A DNA stretch of 64,000 nt, taken from NCBI RefSeq assembly GCF_014647975.1, contig NZ_BMQF01000008.1, positions 248,001-312,000 on the forward strand. The letters are read 5' to 3'. The translations under genes and the position numbers were made by a program. How positions within the stretch are numbered: the first letter of the stretch is position 1; each line of letters opens with the position of its first letter. The stretch is from Streptomyces fumigatiscleroticus (GTDB lineage: Bacteria > Actinomycetota > Actinomycetes > Streptomycetales > Streptomycetaceae). A model generated the notes under the pieces. That model saw nothing but the letters and a program-made list of their open reading frames with translations. It searched no databases and was not told the DNA's origin. This document shows positions 47,533 to 55,773 of the stretch, piece after piece.

Positions 47533-49091
47533 CACGCGTCCCTCCCCAGGCACTTCGCGAGCTCGTCCGCGTTGTGCCGCATCATCGATACGTATGTGTG
47601 GATCTCGTCGTCGAAGGAGTCGCCGTAGAGGGTGCAGACTCCGACGCCCTGGTCCCGGGCGACCCTTCTCAGCACGTCGGCGCGGGCGGCGAGATTCGGC
47701 TCCAGGAACACGGCCGGGACTTCCTTGTCGCGGACGGTGTTGCCGAGTTCCTCCACCTCGGCCGCGCTCGGCTCCCGGTTCGGCACCGGGACGACGAAGC
47801 CGGCGACCTCCATGCCGTACGCCCGGGCCAGGTAGCCGAAGGCGTCGTGCGTGGTGATCAGCTCGCGGTTCTCCTCCGGAATGGCCGCCAGCTTGCGGGC
47901 GACCTCCTCGTCGAGGGCGGCGAGTTTCCTCAGGTATGCCTCGGCGTTCCTCTCGTACGCCGCCTTCCCGGCCGGATCGGCCCCGGTCAGCTCGGCCTCG
48001 ATACGGCGGACGTATGCCTGGGCGTTGGCGACGTCCTCCCAGGCGTGCGGATCCATGTCGCCGTGCACGTGTTTGCCGATGACGGCCTGCGGCAGCACCC
48101 ATAGGTCCGCGCCGGGGCGTCCGAGGAAGGCGTACGGCTTCTCCTTCGGCACGGACTCCTTCGCCCGGTCGGGCACGTTGAGCACCACGTCCGTGGCCGG
48201 ATACCGGGTGCGCTCGCCGCTGCCCTCCTCGTCGGCGCGGACGTAGACCCCGCCGGTTCCGGCGTTGAGCGTGACGTCGGCGTGTCCGGCGTCGAGCACG
48301 GTCGCACCCTTGGGAGCCCGTGCCGCGTCGCCGACGGTGAAGGTGAAGGTCCCGCTGCCGATGTCCCGGGTGGTGCCGTCCAGTGCCTCGGTACGTCCGG
48401 CCACCGTCAGCCGGTACGTGCCGGGCTCGCTGAACGCCCAGTTGACGTGCGTGTGTGCCTCGGGCGGCAGCGTGAAGGAGTCCTCGGCGCTGAGCCCGTC
48501 GGCGGAGTCGACGTACACTTTCGGCCGGCCGAGCGTGTCGGTGAGGTAGACACGCAGGTCGCCGGGGCCTTGAAGCTTCGTGGCGGTCGTACGGACCTGG
48601 GAGCCGTCACCGGCGACCTCTCCCTCGACGGCCCAGCCCAGCCAGAGCACGTCCAGCCCCAGGTCCTCCTCCAGCCTCGTCACGGTGCCGCCGTACTGCT
48701 CCAGCCGCTCGGCGATCGCGATCTTCGGCGTGGCCTCGGGTGCGTTGGTGTGAACCATCTTCATGATGCCGGGCTCCTCCAGGAGCAGCCCGTTGCCGAA
48801 GACGATGTCGGCCTCGGCGACCCTGGCCGCGTCGCCGGGGCTGGGCTCGTAGGAGTGCGGGTCTCCGTGGAGCGGCACGATCGAGATGACGTCGACACGG
48901 TCTCCGCCCACCTGCTTCACCAGGTCGGCGATGATCGCCGTGGTCGTCGACACACTGAGCACGGCGTCGGACGACCCGGGCCGTATCCCGCTGCACCCGG
49001 TCGCCGCCGTGGCGAGCAGTGCGCAGGCGGCGGCGAGTACGGCTCTGGTGGTGCCTCTCATGCCTTCGGTGCCTCTGCTATGGCCCCGCAT
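47532..49091 (-). CDS. Metal-binding lipoprotein (ZnuA type) with inserted anchored-repeat domain
   Basis: The 519-residue protein has a lipoprotein signal ('LAAACALLATAATGC', lipid Cys about 33) and the first ZnuA half with 'VSTTTAIIADLVKQVGGDRV', 'HGDPHSYEPSPGDAARVAEA'. A foreign domain of about 180 residues follows ('LDVLWLGWAVEGEVAGDGSQ', 'HTHVNWAFSEPGTYRLTVAG'), and then the second half: 'HVHGDMDPHAWEDVANAQAY', 'ITTHDAFGYLARAYG' and 'VFLEPNLAARADVL'. Metal ligands are His, His, His and a late Asp/Glu. This split architecture is known for actinobacterial anchored-repeat substrate-binding proteins. AGGAGGAG precedes the ATG at 49091. It captures zinc or manganese at the cell surface. Confidence 0.92.
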   Translation of the reverse strand: MRGHSRGTEGMRGTTRAVLAAACALLATAATGCSGIRPGSSDAVLSVSTTTAIIADLVKQVGGDRVDVISIVPLHGDPHSYEPSPGDAARVAEADIVFGNGLLLEEPGIMKMVHTNAPEATPKIAIAERLEQYGGTVTRLEEDLGLDVLWLGWAVEGEVAGDGSQVRTTATKLQGPGDLRVYLTDTLGRPKVYVDSADGLSAEDSFTLPPEAHTHVNWAFSEPGTYRLTVAGRTEALDGTTRDIGSGTFTFTVGDAARAPKGATVLDAGHADVTLNAGTGGVYVRADEEGSGERTRYPATDVVLNVPDRAKESVPKEKPYAFLGRPGADLWVLPQAVIGKHVHGDMDPHAWEDVANAQAYVRRIEAELTGADPAGKAAYERNAEAYLRKLAALDEEVARKLAAIPEENRELITTHDAFGYLARAYGMEVAGFVVPVPNREPSAAEVEELGNTVRDKEVPAVFLEPNLAARADVLRRVARDQGVGVCTLYGDSFDDEIHTYVSMMRHNADELAKCLGRDA

Positions 49092-49130
49092 GGGGCTCCT
49101 CCTGTTCTGATGAGCCTGTGACCGGCGCCG

Positions 49131-50849
49131 TCACCGCGCTCTCCACCGGCGGCGTACGGCGAGCACGGTTCCGCCGCCCGCGAGCAGTGCGGCCGTGGCG
49201 AGGCCGGCGAGTACGGCGGCGCCCGTGCCGGTGGCGGCGAGCCCACCGGACGGCGTGGCGCCGAGGGACGAACCGGTGCTTCCAGCGGTGCCGTCCATGG
49301 CGGCCCCGCCCGTTCCCGCCGTGCCCGGGGAGGCGGCACCGGACGCTTGCGCGGGCGGCGACGGGGAGGACGACGGGGACGGCGCGGCGGATGCCGTGGC
49401 CGACGCCGTGGCCGTCGGTGTCGTCGTCGAGGTCGTCGTCGGCGTCGCCGTCGGCTCGTCACCCGCACCCGCACCCGGTGTCACGGTCGAGGGGTCCGTG
49501 TCGTCCCCGACGACCCAGGCGAGCGTCGCGGTGTCACCGACCTTCCTGCCGTCGGCGAGGGTGGCGCTGACGGTGAAGGTGGTGCGGTAGACGCCCTCGG
49601 CGGTGAAGGTCCAGTTCCAGTGGCTGTGGGCGTGCACGGAGTGGGCGAGACCGTCCGGCAGTCCGTCGCCGCTGTTGAGCCGTACGTCCACGGCGCCGAG
49701 TGAGCCGGAGTTGAACACCGCCACCGCGCCCGGCCCCCGCACCTCGTCGAGCCGGTAGGTGATGTCCCCGTCGATGTCGGCCTTGGCGTACTCCTCGGTG
49801 CTCCAGCCGGGCCACACCAGACCGTCGACCTGTTGCAGCGGCAGCCACCACACCGGATCACCGGCCTCGCCCAGGAACGCGTATTCCGCCGTGATCCTCC
49901 GCTTGGCCGCGGGCTTCACATGCAGGACGACCTCGTCGGGCTCGTACCACTGGTACGACTGCGAGGTGCCCTCCTTGATCTGGAACCGGAGCTCGCCGTC
50001 CACCGGCCGGGCGGCCAGATCGACGTGACCGTCGGCGATGACGTGCGCGGACGGGGTGGACGGGGCGGACGGGGACGGCGTCGTCGCGCCGTCCGTCGGC
50101 GGTTGTGTGGTGGGCGGGGTGGATGACGGTGTGGCCCCGTCGCCGGGCAGCACCTCGGCCGGGTCGATGTCGTCGCCCACGACCACGGCGAGGGTCTCGG
50201 TGTCGGTGGCGCCTCCGGCGGTCACGGTGAAGGTGAGACGGTGGACACCCTCGGACGTGAACATCCAGATGGGTGACAGCCGTTGCTGCTCGGCGGGGAG
50301 CGTGAAGGTGTGCGGTGCTGAGGCGGTGCTGCCGAGGTGGATCTCCGGTGCACCGTCCGACCAGTCCGTCTCCCGGGTGTAGGTGACCATGCCGAAGTCG
50401 CCGGGCCCCTCGTACTTTGACAGGGTCACCTCGGTGGGGCCGCCCGCCTCGGTGCCGTTCCAGCCGGGCTCGGGGGCGAAGAGGTTCTCCGCCTCCCAGC
50501 CGCCCAGCTGCCAGGTGTCCTGGTCGGTGGTGCCGAGGGCGACCGCCACCGGGTTCGGCGTGTACTGGAGCGTCGACTGCGGCGCGTACAGCACCACGTC
50601 GGACGGCTCGCGCACGACGGTGGTGTCCCCGCTGCGGTCGTCGATCTGCAACTGGAGCCCGCCGCCGTCCGTCCGGGGTGTGAGAACCGGCTCCCCCTCG
50701 TCCAGCACGACGGCACCGCCGGCGGCGCGGGCCGACCCGCTGCCGCCGGCGACCAGCCCTGCCGCGCCCACGAGCACCGCGGTCACCGCGGTCGCCACGG
50801 TCAGCGCCGCGGCCGTCAGAGCGCGTCTGTCGCGCGTCAGGGCTTCCAT
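49131..50849 (-). CDS. LAxTG-anchored surface protein with two choice-of-anchor M repeats
   Basis: This 572-residue protein has a signal peptide, a first anchored-repeat domain ('GLQLQIDDRSGDTTVVREPS' to 'MFTSEGVHRLTFTVTAG'), a Thr/Pro/Ser linker, a second one ('DGHVDLAARPVDGELRFQIK' to 'HAHSHWNWTFTAEGVYRTTF'), another Thr/Ala/Ser linker, and a sorting signal 'GGLAATGTGAAVLAG' plus membrane helix and 'RRRWRAR'. LAATG is a class E sortase motif. The His cluster 'SVHAHSHWNW' could bind metal. It starts within the stop of the preceding gene, so the genes form one operon. It is the scaffold that keeps the uptake complex on the wall, by inference. Confidence 0.9.
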   Translation of the reverse strand: MEALTRDRRALTAAALTVATAVTAVLVGAAGLVAGGSGSARAAGGAVVLDEGEPVLTPRTDGGGLQLQIDDRSGDTTVVREPSDVVLYAPQSTLQYTPNPVAVALGTTDQDTWQLGGWEAENLFAPEPGWNGTEAGGPTEVTLSKYEGPGDFGMVTYTRETDWSDGAPEIHLGSTASAPHTFTLPAEQQRLSPIWMFTSEGVHRLTFTVTAGGATDTETLAVVVGDDIDPAEVLPGDGATPSSTPPTTQPPTDGATTPSPSAPSTPSAHVIADGHVDLAARPVDGELRFQIKEGTSQSYQWYEPDEVVLHVKPAAKRRITAEYAFLGEAGDPVWWLPLQQVDGLVWPGWSTEEYAKADIDGDITYRLDEVRGPGAVAVFNSGSLGAVDVRLNSGDGLPDGLAHSVHAHSHWNWTFTAEGVYRTTFTVSATLADGRKVGDTATLAWVVGDDTDPSTVTPGAGAGDEPTATPTTTSTTTPTATASATASAAPSPSSSPSPPAQASGAASPGTAGTGGAAMDGTAGSTGSSLGATPSGGLAATGTGAAVLAGLATAALLAGGGTVLAVRRRWRAR

Positions 50850-51496
50850 CACGAGCCGACGACGACGGTGTACGTCTCGGTGGCGGACTCCGTGACACCG
50901 CCGGCCGTGCCCTGGACCCGGAACGTCAGCTGGTAGGTGCCGGCCTGCTCGAAGGCCCAGTTGGCGTGGTTGTGGGTGGCGACGCCGAAGGAGCGGGACT
51001 TGTAGGTGGTGATGCCGGGGTTGCTGTCGAACCAGCGGGTGCCGCTGCCCGTGTAGACGCTGAAGGCGTCGGTGGCGGAGCCGTTCCGGGTGGCGCTGAC
51101 GAGCGTGTAGGTCACGGTGTCGTCGGCGAAGACGCCGGTGGTGAGGTGCTCGGTGGAGATGCCCGGGAACAGGACGCCGGCCGCGTCGGCCTCGGCCTCG
51201 GTGTCGGGCAGCAGCCAGATCTGACCGCCCGAGCCGAGGAAGCCGTAGCCGGGGTTGGCGACCTTCGCGGCGGCCGGCACGGACAGCGTGACGTCGGCCG
51301 GTTCGTACTCGGTGTCGGTCTCCTCGTCGTGGACGTGCAGGTGCAGGTCGGCGCCGTCCCATTCGGCGTCGAGCACGTCCACGTGACCGCTGTCGAGCGT
51401 CGTCGCGGCAGCCGCCGGGGTGGCGGTGAGACCGGCCACGGCGAGGGCGGCGGCGAGCGGGCCGGAGACGGTCAGGGCACGAGTGAAGGCACGCAA
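50849..51496 (-). CDS. Secreted choice-of-anchor M domain protein, first gene of the metal-uptake operon
   Basis: A 215-residue secreted protein: signal peptide 'LTVSGPLAAALAVAGLTATP' with cleavage at AAA, then a single anchored-repeat domain ('LDSGHVDVLDAEWDGADLHL' with 'HVHDEE', 'NPGYGFLGSGGQIWLLPDT', 'HNHANWAFEQAGTYQLTFRV') and no sorting signal. His-rich 'HLHVHDEE' and 'THNHANW' are candidate metal sites. The TTG at 51496 follows a strong AGGGGGG ribosome site; another TTG at 51547 is possible. Its stop overlaps the next gene start. Two Zur-like boxes lie about 60-95 bases upstream. It may be a diffusible zinc-binding partner. Confidence 0.85.
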   Translation of the reverse strand: MRAFTRALTVSGPLAAALAVAGLTATPAAAATTLDSGHVDVLDAEWDGADLHLHVHDEETDTEYEPADVTLSVPAAAKVANPGYGFLGSGGQIWLLPDTEAEADAAGVLFPGISTEHLTTGVFADDTVTYTLVSATRNGSATDAFSVYTGSGTRWFDSNPGITTYKSRSFGVATHNHANWAFEQAGTYQLTFRVQGTAGGVTESATETYTVVVGS

Positions 51497-51553
51497 GATG
51501 ATCCCCCCTGGATCAGAAGGCGCACGCACTTGAGCGTGCGCGGACAAGTCACA

Positions 51554-51591
51554 TGGTAATCATTTTCAACTGAAGTTGACAATGGGTTTCA
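51554..51591. promoter_or_regulatory. Two Zur-box-like palindromes
   Basis: TGGTAATCATTTTCA (51554-51568) matches the Zur consensus TGAAAATCATTTTCA at 13 of 15 positions, and TGACAATGGGTTTCA (51577-51591) at 11. They lie just upstream of the first gene of the anchored-repeat metal transporter operon and make it likely that the operon is repressed by zinc-loaded Zur. Confidence 0.8.
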
Positions 51592-51611
51592 AGTGGCTTG
51601 GATCGGGAGGC

Positions 51612-51722
51612 CCCGCCGGTCCGTCAGTCCGCCGGTCCGTCGGTCCGTCGGTCCGTCGGTCTGCCGGTCCGTCGGTCTGCCGGTCCGCCGGTCTGCCGGT
51701 CCGTCGGTCTCCGGTCTGCCGG
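51612..51722. repeat. 8-bp tandem repeat array
   Basis: About thirteen copies of GTCCGTCG with variants GTCTGCCG and GTCCGCCG. It lies behind the end of the epoxide hydrolase gene and in front of the Zur-box region. Confidence 0.85.
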
Positions 51723-51773
51723 GCGGACCGGGGATCAAGGGACGGTCGGGGTGGCTCCAGGGGGTTCGCGTGC

Positions 51774-52760
51774 TCAGGCGGGCAGTGCGGCGAGCCAGTC
51801 GGTCAGGATCCGGTTGACCTCCTCGCGGCGCTCCTGCTGCACCCAGTGGCCGCAGCCGTCGAGGATGTGCGAGGAGAGCAGTCCGGGCAGGGTGGTGGGG
51901 TAGGCCTGGATCGCCTCGGCCTGCCAGGTGACGGAGGCGTCGAGAGCCCCGCCGAGGAACAGGGACGGCTGGGTGAGGGGTCTGCCGCGGTAGGCGGCGA
52001 GGTCCTCCCAGTCCCGGTCCATGTTCCGGTAACGGTTGAGCGCCCCCACGAGGCCCGTCCGCTCGAACTCCCCCGCGTAGACGTCGAGGTCGTCCTCGCC
52101 GAGCCATGCGGGCAGCCGGCCGGCGGGGAACCGGTCACGCAGCCGCTCACCACGGCCGACGAAGTGCGGGTCCGGGGCGCCGGGGGCGGGCATGGTGTCG
52201 GCGGAGAGCGCGGCGTAGAAACCCGCGAGCCAGCCGCGGACGTCGGGTTCGATCTCGGCTTCGGCCCGGCCGGGCTGCTGGAAGTAGGAGACGTAGAACT
52301 CCTCGTCGCCGCCCATCCGCGCGAAGATCTCGCTGGGCCTCGGTCCACCGGGCGGCGCGTAGGGAACGCTCAGCAGCCCGACGGCACGGAAGACATCGGG
52401 CCTGATGAGCGCGGAATGCGCGGCGATGGTCGAGCCCCAGTCGTGCCCGACGACCACCGCGGTCCGGGCACCGAGCGCCCGCACCACGGCGACGTTGTCC
52501 TCGACCAGCTCGAGCATCCGGTAGGCGGCCGCGCTCCCGGGCTTGGAGGAACGCCCGTAGCCGCGGACGTCGAGGGCAACCGCGCGGTATCCGGCTGCGG
52601 CCAGCACCGGCAGCTGGTGGCGCCAGGAGTACCAGGACTCCGGGAATCCGTGCACCAGCAGTACCAGTGGACCGGCGCCCTGCTCCGCCACGTGGATCCG
52701 TCCGGCGGGAGAGGGGAGCAGACGGTGTGTGACATCCGTGGCTCGGTCGGGCTGCGTCAT
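51774..52760 (-). CDS. Epoxide hydrolase-type alpha/beta hydrolase
   Basis: The 328-residue protein has 'LVLLVHGFPESWYSWRHQLP' (the HGxP oxyanion motif), 'DVRGYGRSSKP', the nucleophile Asp in 'VVVGHDWGSTIAAHSALI' and the catalytic His in 'HILDGCGHWVQQERREEVNR'. A cap domain with the tyrosines expected in epoxide hydrolases lies between ('EEFYVSYFQQPGRAEAEIEP'). It opens epoxides, or cleaves a related ester, in the cytoplasm. The ATG at 52760 follows GGAGG at the right distance; a start at 52784 is possible. It appears to be monocistronic. Confidence 0.9.
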   Translation of the reverse strand: MTQPDRATDVTHRLLPSPAGRIHVAEQGAGPLVLLVHGFPESWYSWRHQLPVLAAAGYRAVALDVRGYGRSSKPGSAAAYRMLELVEDNVAVVRALGARTAVVVGHDWGSTIAAHSALIRPDVFRAVGLLSVPYAPPGGPRPSEIFARMGGDEEFYVSYFQQPGRAEAEIEPDVRGWLAGFYAALSADTMPAPGAPDPHFVGRGERLRDRFPAGRLPAWLGEDDLDVYAGEFERTGLVGALNRYRNMDRDWEDLAAYRGRPLTQPSLFLGGALDASVTWQAEAIQAYPTTLPGLLSSHILDGCGHWVQQERREEVNRILTDWLAALPA

Positions 52761-52879
52761 GGCGTCCTCCAGGCTGTCGGTCATCCGCGTGCGCCGAGTG
52801 CGCCACCGGTCCGGGGCGGACAGAGGGCAACGACGCAGGACAACGATCATGGGAGGGGTGGAGAAGCCACCGCCAGCCT

Positions 52880-52918
52880 CTTTGCCGTTTCGGCAAAGAC
52901 GTCCCGACGGACGTCGGG
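52880..52918. terminator. Tandem hairpins after the small coiled-coil gene
   Basis: CTTTGCCG-TTT-CGGCAAAG (52880-52898) is a perfect 8-bp stem, followed by CCCGAC-GGAC-GTCGGG at 52903-52918. They lie about 30-70 bases downstream of the stop of the minus-strand gene at 52948. Confidence 0.65.
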
Positions 52919-52947
52919 CCGGGGCGCGCCCGGGAGGCGGCCGGCTG

Positions 52948-53241
52948 CTAAGCCGTGGCGGAGTCGGCTTCCCCGCCTTCGCCGGTACCGTCCGTTTCCT
53001 GCGCCACCATGCCGAGGAAGCGCCGGATCGTCTCGACGGACATGTCGAGTCCCTCGGACGCTTCCTGCTCGCCGCCGAACACCTGGACCGCCTCGGCGAC
53101 GGCCACGGCGAGTTCCGCCTCCGCCTTGTGGACCTTGGCCTCGGCCTTGTCCACGGTGTCGACCACCGAAAGCTGGCGGCGCTGCTTCTCCTGGAGTCTC
53201 TGTTTGCGGGAAGGCGTCTTGTCAGAGTTCTGCGCAGTCAT
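52948..53241 (-). CDS. Small coiled-coil protein of unknown function
   Basis: This 97-residue protein begins with a Lys/Arg/Gln-rich helix ('SRKQRLQEKQRRQLSVV'), has a long amphipathic heptad segment ('DTVDKAEAKVHKAEAELAVA', 'VAEAVQVFGGEQEASEGLDM') and then 'SVETIRRFLGMVAQ', which resembles half of a helix-turn-helix but without a full motif. There is no signal peptide. I chose ATG 53241; the frame further upstream has no ribosome site. It is located between the epoxide hydrolase and the deacetylase genes and may be DNA-associated; this is only a suggestion. Confidence 0.7.
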   Translation of the reverse strand: MTAQNSDKTPSRKQRLQEKQRRQLSVVDTVDKAEAKVHKAEAELAVAVAEAVQVFGGEQEASEGLDMSVETIRRFLGMVAQETDGTGEGGEADSATA

Positions 53242-53330
53242 GACCAAGATCATAATCGGCCATGTGTGCGCACCTGAAATCGTCAACTCTCGCACGACGT
53301 GCGGTTGTTTTCCGTCACGGGGGCGGCAGC

Positions 53331-53359
53331 GTGGTGCGGCGGCGGGGACCGCCGCACCA
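53331..53359. terminator. Terminator hairpin behind the deacetylase gene
   Basis: Arms 53331-53341 and 53349-53359 pair perfectly over 11 bases with a seven-base loop. The site is 60-90 bases downstream of the minus-strand deacetylase stop. Confidence 0.65.
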
Positions 53360-53374
53360 CAGGGGGGATGCTTA

Positions 53375-53409
53375 CGGGATCCGGGATCCGGGATCCGGGA
53401 TCCGGGAAC
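53375..53409. repeat. 7-bp tandem repeat
   Basis: Four exact GGGATCC units and a fifth GGGAACC lie immediately downstream of the deacetylase gene stop. Confidence 0.85.
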
Positions 53410-53421
53410 CGCGAACCGAGT

Positions 53422-54447
53422 TCAGCCCGTACTGCAGGAGACCGTCGGCCAGGTCCAGTTGCCGTTGTGCTGGATGGTCACGCCCCAGTTGTTGCCGTTG
53501 CCGTTGGGTTTGGCGGTCAGCACCTGGGCGCTGGGATAGCTGGCGGCGACGTTCCAGGTGGAGAGGACCTTCGCCGGGGAGGGCACGTTCATCGTCACGG
53601 TCCAGTTGCTGGAACCGCTGACCGACACATTGAGGTTGTACCGGTCGCTCCACTGCTGACCCGCGGACAGCGTCGCGGTGCAGCCACCGGTACCGCCACC
53701 GCCGCCACCTCCACCGTCACCGCCGGAGCCGCTGCCGTCGGGGGCCACGGCGCGGCCGGTCTGCGGCGAGATCATCCCGGCGCACAGGCCACGACTGGCC
53801 AGACTCTGCGCGATCCGCGGGATCGCGGCGATGGTGTTGGCGGGCCAGTCGTGCATGAGGATGATCTGGCCGTTGGTGAGCCGGCCGGCGGCCTGCACGA
53901 TCGCGTCGGTGCTGGCGCCGTTCCAGTCCTGCGAGTCGACGTCCCAGATGATCTCCGTCAGACCGTACTTGGCCTCGACCGACTTCACCGTCGCGTTGGT
54001 CTCGCCGTACGGCGGGCGGAACAGTTTCGGAGTGCCGCCGCCCGCGTTGGCGATGGCCTGCTGGGTCCGGGAGATCTCCGAGTCGATCTGCGCCTGGCCG
54101 AGCTGGGTCAGGTGCGGGTGGGTGTAACTGTGGTTGGCGACCCACATGCCGGCGTCCACCTGGGCCCGGACCTGGGCCGGGGACGCGGCGGCGTACTGGC
54201 CCTCGTTGAACATCGTGGCCCGCAGCCCGTTCTGCTTGAGCGCGTTGAGCAGGCTCGACGTGGTGGCGGACGGGCCGTCGTCGAAGGTGAGCCCGACATA
54301 CCCGTTGCAGGCCGCGGCCTGCGCCGGGGCGGCGTTGACGGTGAGGGTGCCGGCGGCGGCCAGCGCGACGGCGGCCAGGCCCGTGAGCAGGGAGCGCAGC
54401 GGGAGACGCAGCCCGGCTCTCTTGTGTTCTCTCATACGGTTTCTCAT
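53422..54447 (-). CDS. Secreted polysaccharide deacetylase (CE4, acetylxylan esterase type) with CBM2
   Basis: The 341-residue protein has a signal peptide ending AQA, then a CE4 NodB domain: 'YVGLTFDDGPSATTSSLLNA' (catalytic and metal Asp), 'WVANHSYTHPHLTQLGQAQI' (HxxxH metal site), 'TPKLFRPPYGETNATVKSVE', 'IWDVDSQDWNGAS' and 'QIILMHDWPANTIAAIPRI' (catalytic His). A GGGG linker and a CBM2 cellulose/xylan-binding module follow ('TATLSAGQQWSDRYNLNVSV', 'VLSTWNVAASYPSAQVL', 'NWGVTIQHNGNWTWP'). It removes acetyl groups from xylan or chitin outside the cell. The CBM2 end is identical in DNA to that of the xylanase just upstream, so both may act on xylan together. Confidence 0.93.
   Translation of the reverse strand: MRNRMREHKRAGLRLPLRSLLTGLAAVALAAAGTLTVNAAPAQAAACNGYVGLTFDDGPSATTSSLLNALKQNGLRATMFNEGQYAAASPAQVRAQVDAGMWVANHSYTHPHLTQLGQAQIDSEISRTQQAIANAGGGTPKLFRPPYGETNATVKSVEAKYGLTEIIWDVDSQDWNGASTDAIVQAAGRLTNGQIILMHDWPANTIAAIPRIAQSLASRGLCAGMISPQTGRAVAPDGSGSGGDGGGGGGGGTGGCTATLSAGQQWSDRYNLNVSVSGSSNWTVTMNVPSPAKVLSTWNVAASYPSAQVLTAKPNGNGNNWGVTIQHNGNWTWPTVSCSTG
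53451..53724. repeat. 274-bp direct repeat, copy A (CBM2 of the deacetylase)
   Basis: This stretch is base-for-base the same as 54511-54784. It covers nearly the whole CBM2 module and the glycine linker. The adjoining 30 bases at its left side differ in only four positions. Confidence 0.95.
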
Positions 54448-54481
54448 ACGGAGGTGTCCTCCAACCTCGGGAATTCGGCGG

Positions 54482-55516
54482 TCAGCTCGTACTGCACGAG
54501 ACCGATGGCCAGGTCCAGTTGCCGTTGTGCTGGATGGTCACGCCCCAGTTGTTGCCGTTGCCGTTGGGTTTGGCGGTCAGCACCTGGGCGCTGGGATAGC
54601 TGGCGGCGACGTTCCAGGTGGAGAGGACCTTCGCCGGGGAGGGCACGTTCATCGTCACGGTCCAGTTGCTGGAACCGCTGACCGACACATTGAGGTTGTA
54701 CCGGTCGCTCCACTGCTGACCCGCGGACAGCGTCGCGGTGCAGCCACCGGTACCGCCACCGCCGCCACCTCCACCGTCACCGCCACCGCCCGAACTGGTG
54801 CCGTCCACCGTGATGTTGGAGCTGCCGCTGCTCTGGTAGCCCTCGGTCGCGAGGATCATGTAGTAGTTGAAGCTGCCCAGGGGCATGCCGGTGCGGGCCC
54901 AGGCGTCGAAGTGGTTGCCGGTGGTGATGGTGCCGCCGGTCCTCTTCGACTGCCGGACGCTCCAGTACTGGTCGAAGGTCTTCGTGCCCTCGACGGAGGG
55001 GGCGTTGTACCGCGTGGTCTTGTAGATGTCGTACGTACCGCCGTCGCTGGTGACGGTGCCCATGAAGGTTCCCGTGGGCCGGTAGGTGCCCCAGTTGTCG
55101 ACGATGTAGTACTCGACGAGCGGGTTCGACGTCCACCCGTACAGGGCCAGGTAGGCGTTGCCGGACGGGTTGAAGGTGCCCGAGTAGGTCACGCTCCTGC
55201 GCCCGCCGGTGCTCCAGCCCTTGCCTGCGACGAAGTTACCGGTGTTGCTCCATGAGGTGCTGTAGCCGCCTCCGTTGCCCAGGTTCATGGAGACCGTTCC
55301 GGGCGCGTCGGTCCAGAAGGAGTAGTAGTAGCCGTTGTTGGTGCCGGTCTGGTTCGTGGTGACGACCGTGTCGGCATGTGCGGTTCCGGGCAGGGTCATC
55401 GCGGCCACAGCGACCAGTACCGACGCGCAGATGCTGCTGATCAGCAGCCTGAAGCGGCCGAGCGGTCCGTGAGGACCGCGTCTTTTTCTCATGTGGTGTG
55501 CGGGTGCGTCGTTCAT
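54482..55516 (-). CDS. Secreted GH11 endo-beta-1,4-xylanase with CBM2
   Basis: This 344-residue protein has a long signal peptide ('LISSICASVLVAVAAMTL', cleavage at AHA). The GH11 jelly roll follows: 'NNGYYYSFWTDAPGTVSMNL', 'GNFVAGKGWSTGG', 'NAYLALYGWTSNPLVEYYIV' with the nucleophile Glu, 'VEGTKTFDQYWSVRQSKRTG' and 'YYMILATEGYQSSGSSNITV' with the acid/base Glu. A Gly-rich linker and a CBM2 close it. It cleaves internal xylan bonds. GAGGAGGA precedes the ATG at 55516. The gene is directly upstream of the CE4 deacetylase on the same strand with 34 bases between, so they form a xylan-degrading operon. Palindromes at 55634 and 55763 may be its operators. Confidence 0.95.
   Translation of the reverse strand: MNDAPAHHMRKRRGPHGPLGRFRLLISSICASVLVAVAAMTLPGTAHADTVVTTNQTGTNNGYYYSFWTDAPGTVSMNLGNGGGYSTSWSNTGNFVAGKGWSTGGRRSVTYSGTFNPSGNAYLALYGWTSNPLVEYYIVDNWGTYRPTGTFMGTVTSDGGTYDIYKTTRYNAPSVEGTKTFDQYWSVRQSKRTGGTITTGNHFDAWARTGMPLGSFNYYMILATEGYQSSGSSNITVDGTSSGGGGDGGGGGGGGTGGCTATLSAGQQWSDRYNLNVSVSGSSNWTVTMNVPSPAKVLSTWNVAASYPSAQVLTAKPNGNGNNWGVTIQHNGNWTWPSVSCSTS
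54511..54784. repeat. 274-bp direct repeat, copy B (CBM2 of the xylanase)
   Basis: It is identical to 53451-53724 at a distance of 1060 bases in the same orientation. Unequal recombination between the copies would remove the deacetylase catalytic part and leave one fused gene. Confidence 0.95.
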
Positions 55517-55633
55517 GTGCTTGCTTCCTCCTCGACTCCTGAGGCCGACGGGGGCCGGGCAGCGTGGCAGCCCTGCCGACGGCGACAGTTTTGGTATGCC
55601 CCTGCCAACTGTCAACGGTTTCGGCAATCTTTT

Positions 55634-55644
55634 CGAAACATTCG
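55634..55644. promoter_or_regulatory. Putative xylanase operator, copy 1
   Basis: CGAAACATTCG is a near-palindrome similar to the CGAAA/TTTCG-type elements described before Streptomyces xylanase genes. It lies 118 bases upstream of the xylanase start in an A/T-rich stretch. Confidence 0.6.
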
Positions 55645-55762
55645 GATCGAGGATGCGCTCGCGCAAGAGTAAAATGGCTGTTCAGAAGGCTGGTTTGACA
55701 CTTCGAACCAAATTGTCCGAGCACGCCTTCAGGAGCAAGATCAAATAGACTCCATGAGTCTT

Positions 55763-55773
55763 CGAATGTTTCG
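55763..55773. promoter_or_regulatory. Putative xylanase operator, copy 2
   Basis: CGAATGTTTCG is exactly the reverse complement of copy 1 at 55634-55644. Here it is embedded in a longer dyad CTTCGAATGTTTCGAAG (55761-55775 core). Two copies in opposite direction suggest looping or two regulator dimers. Confidence 0.6.
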
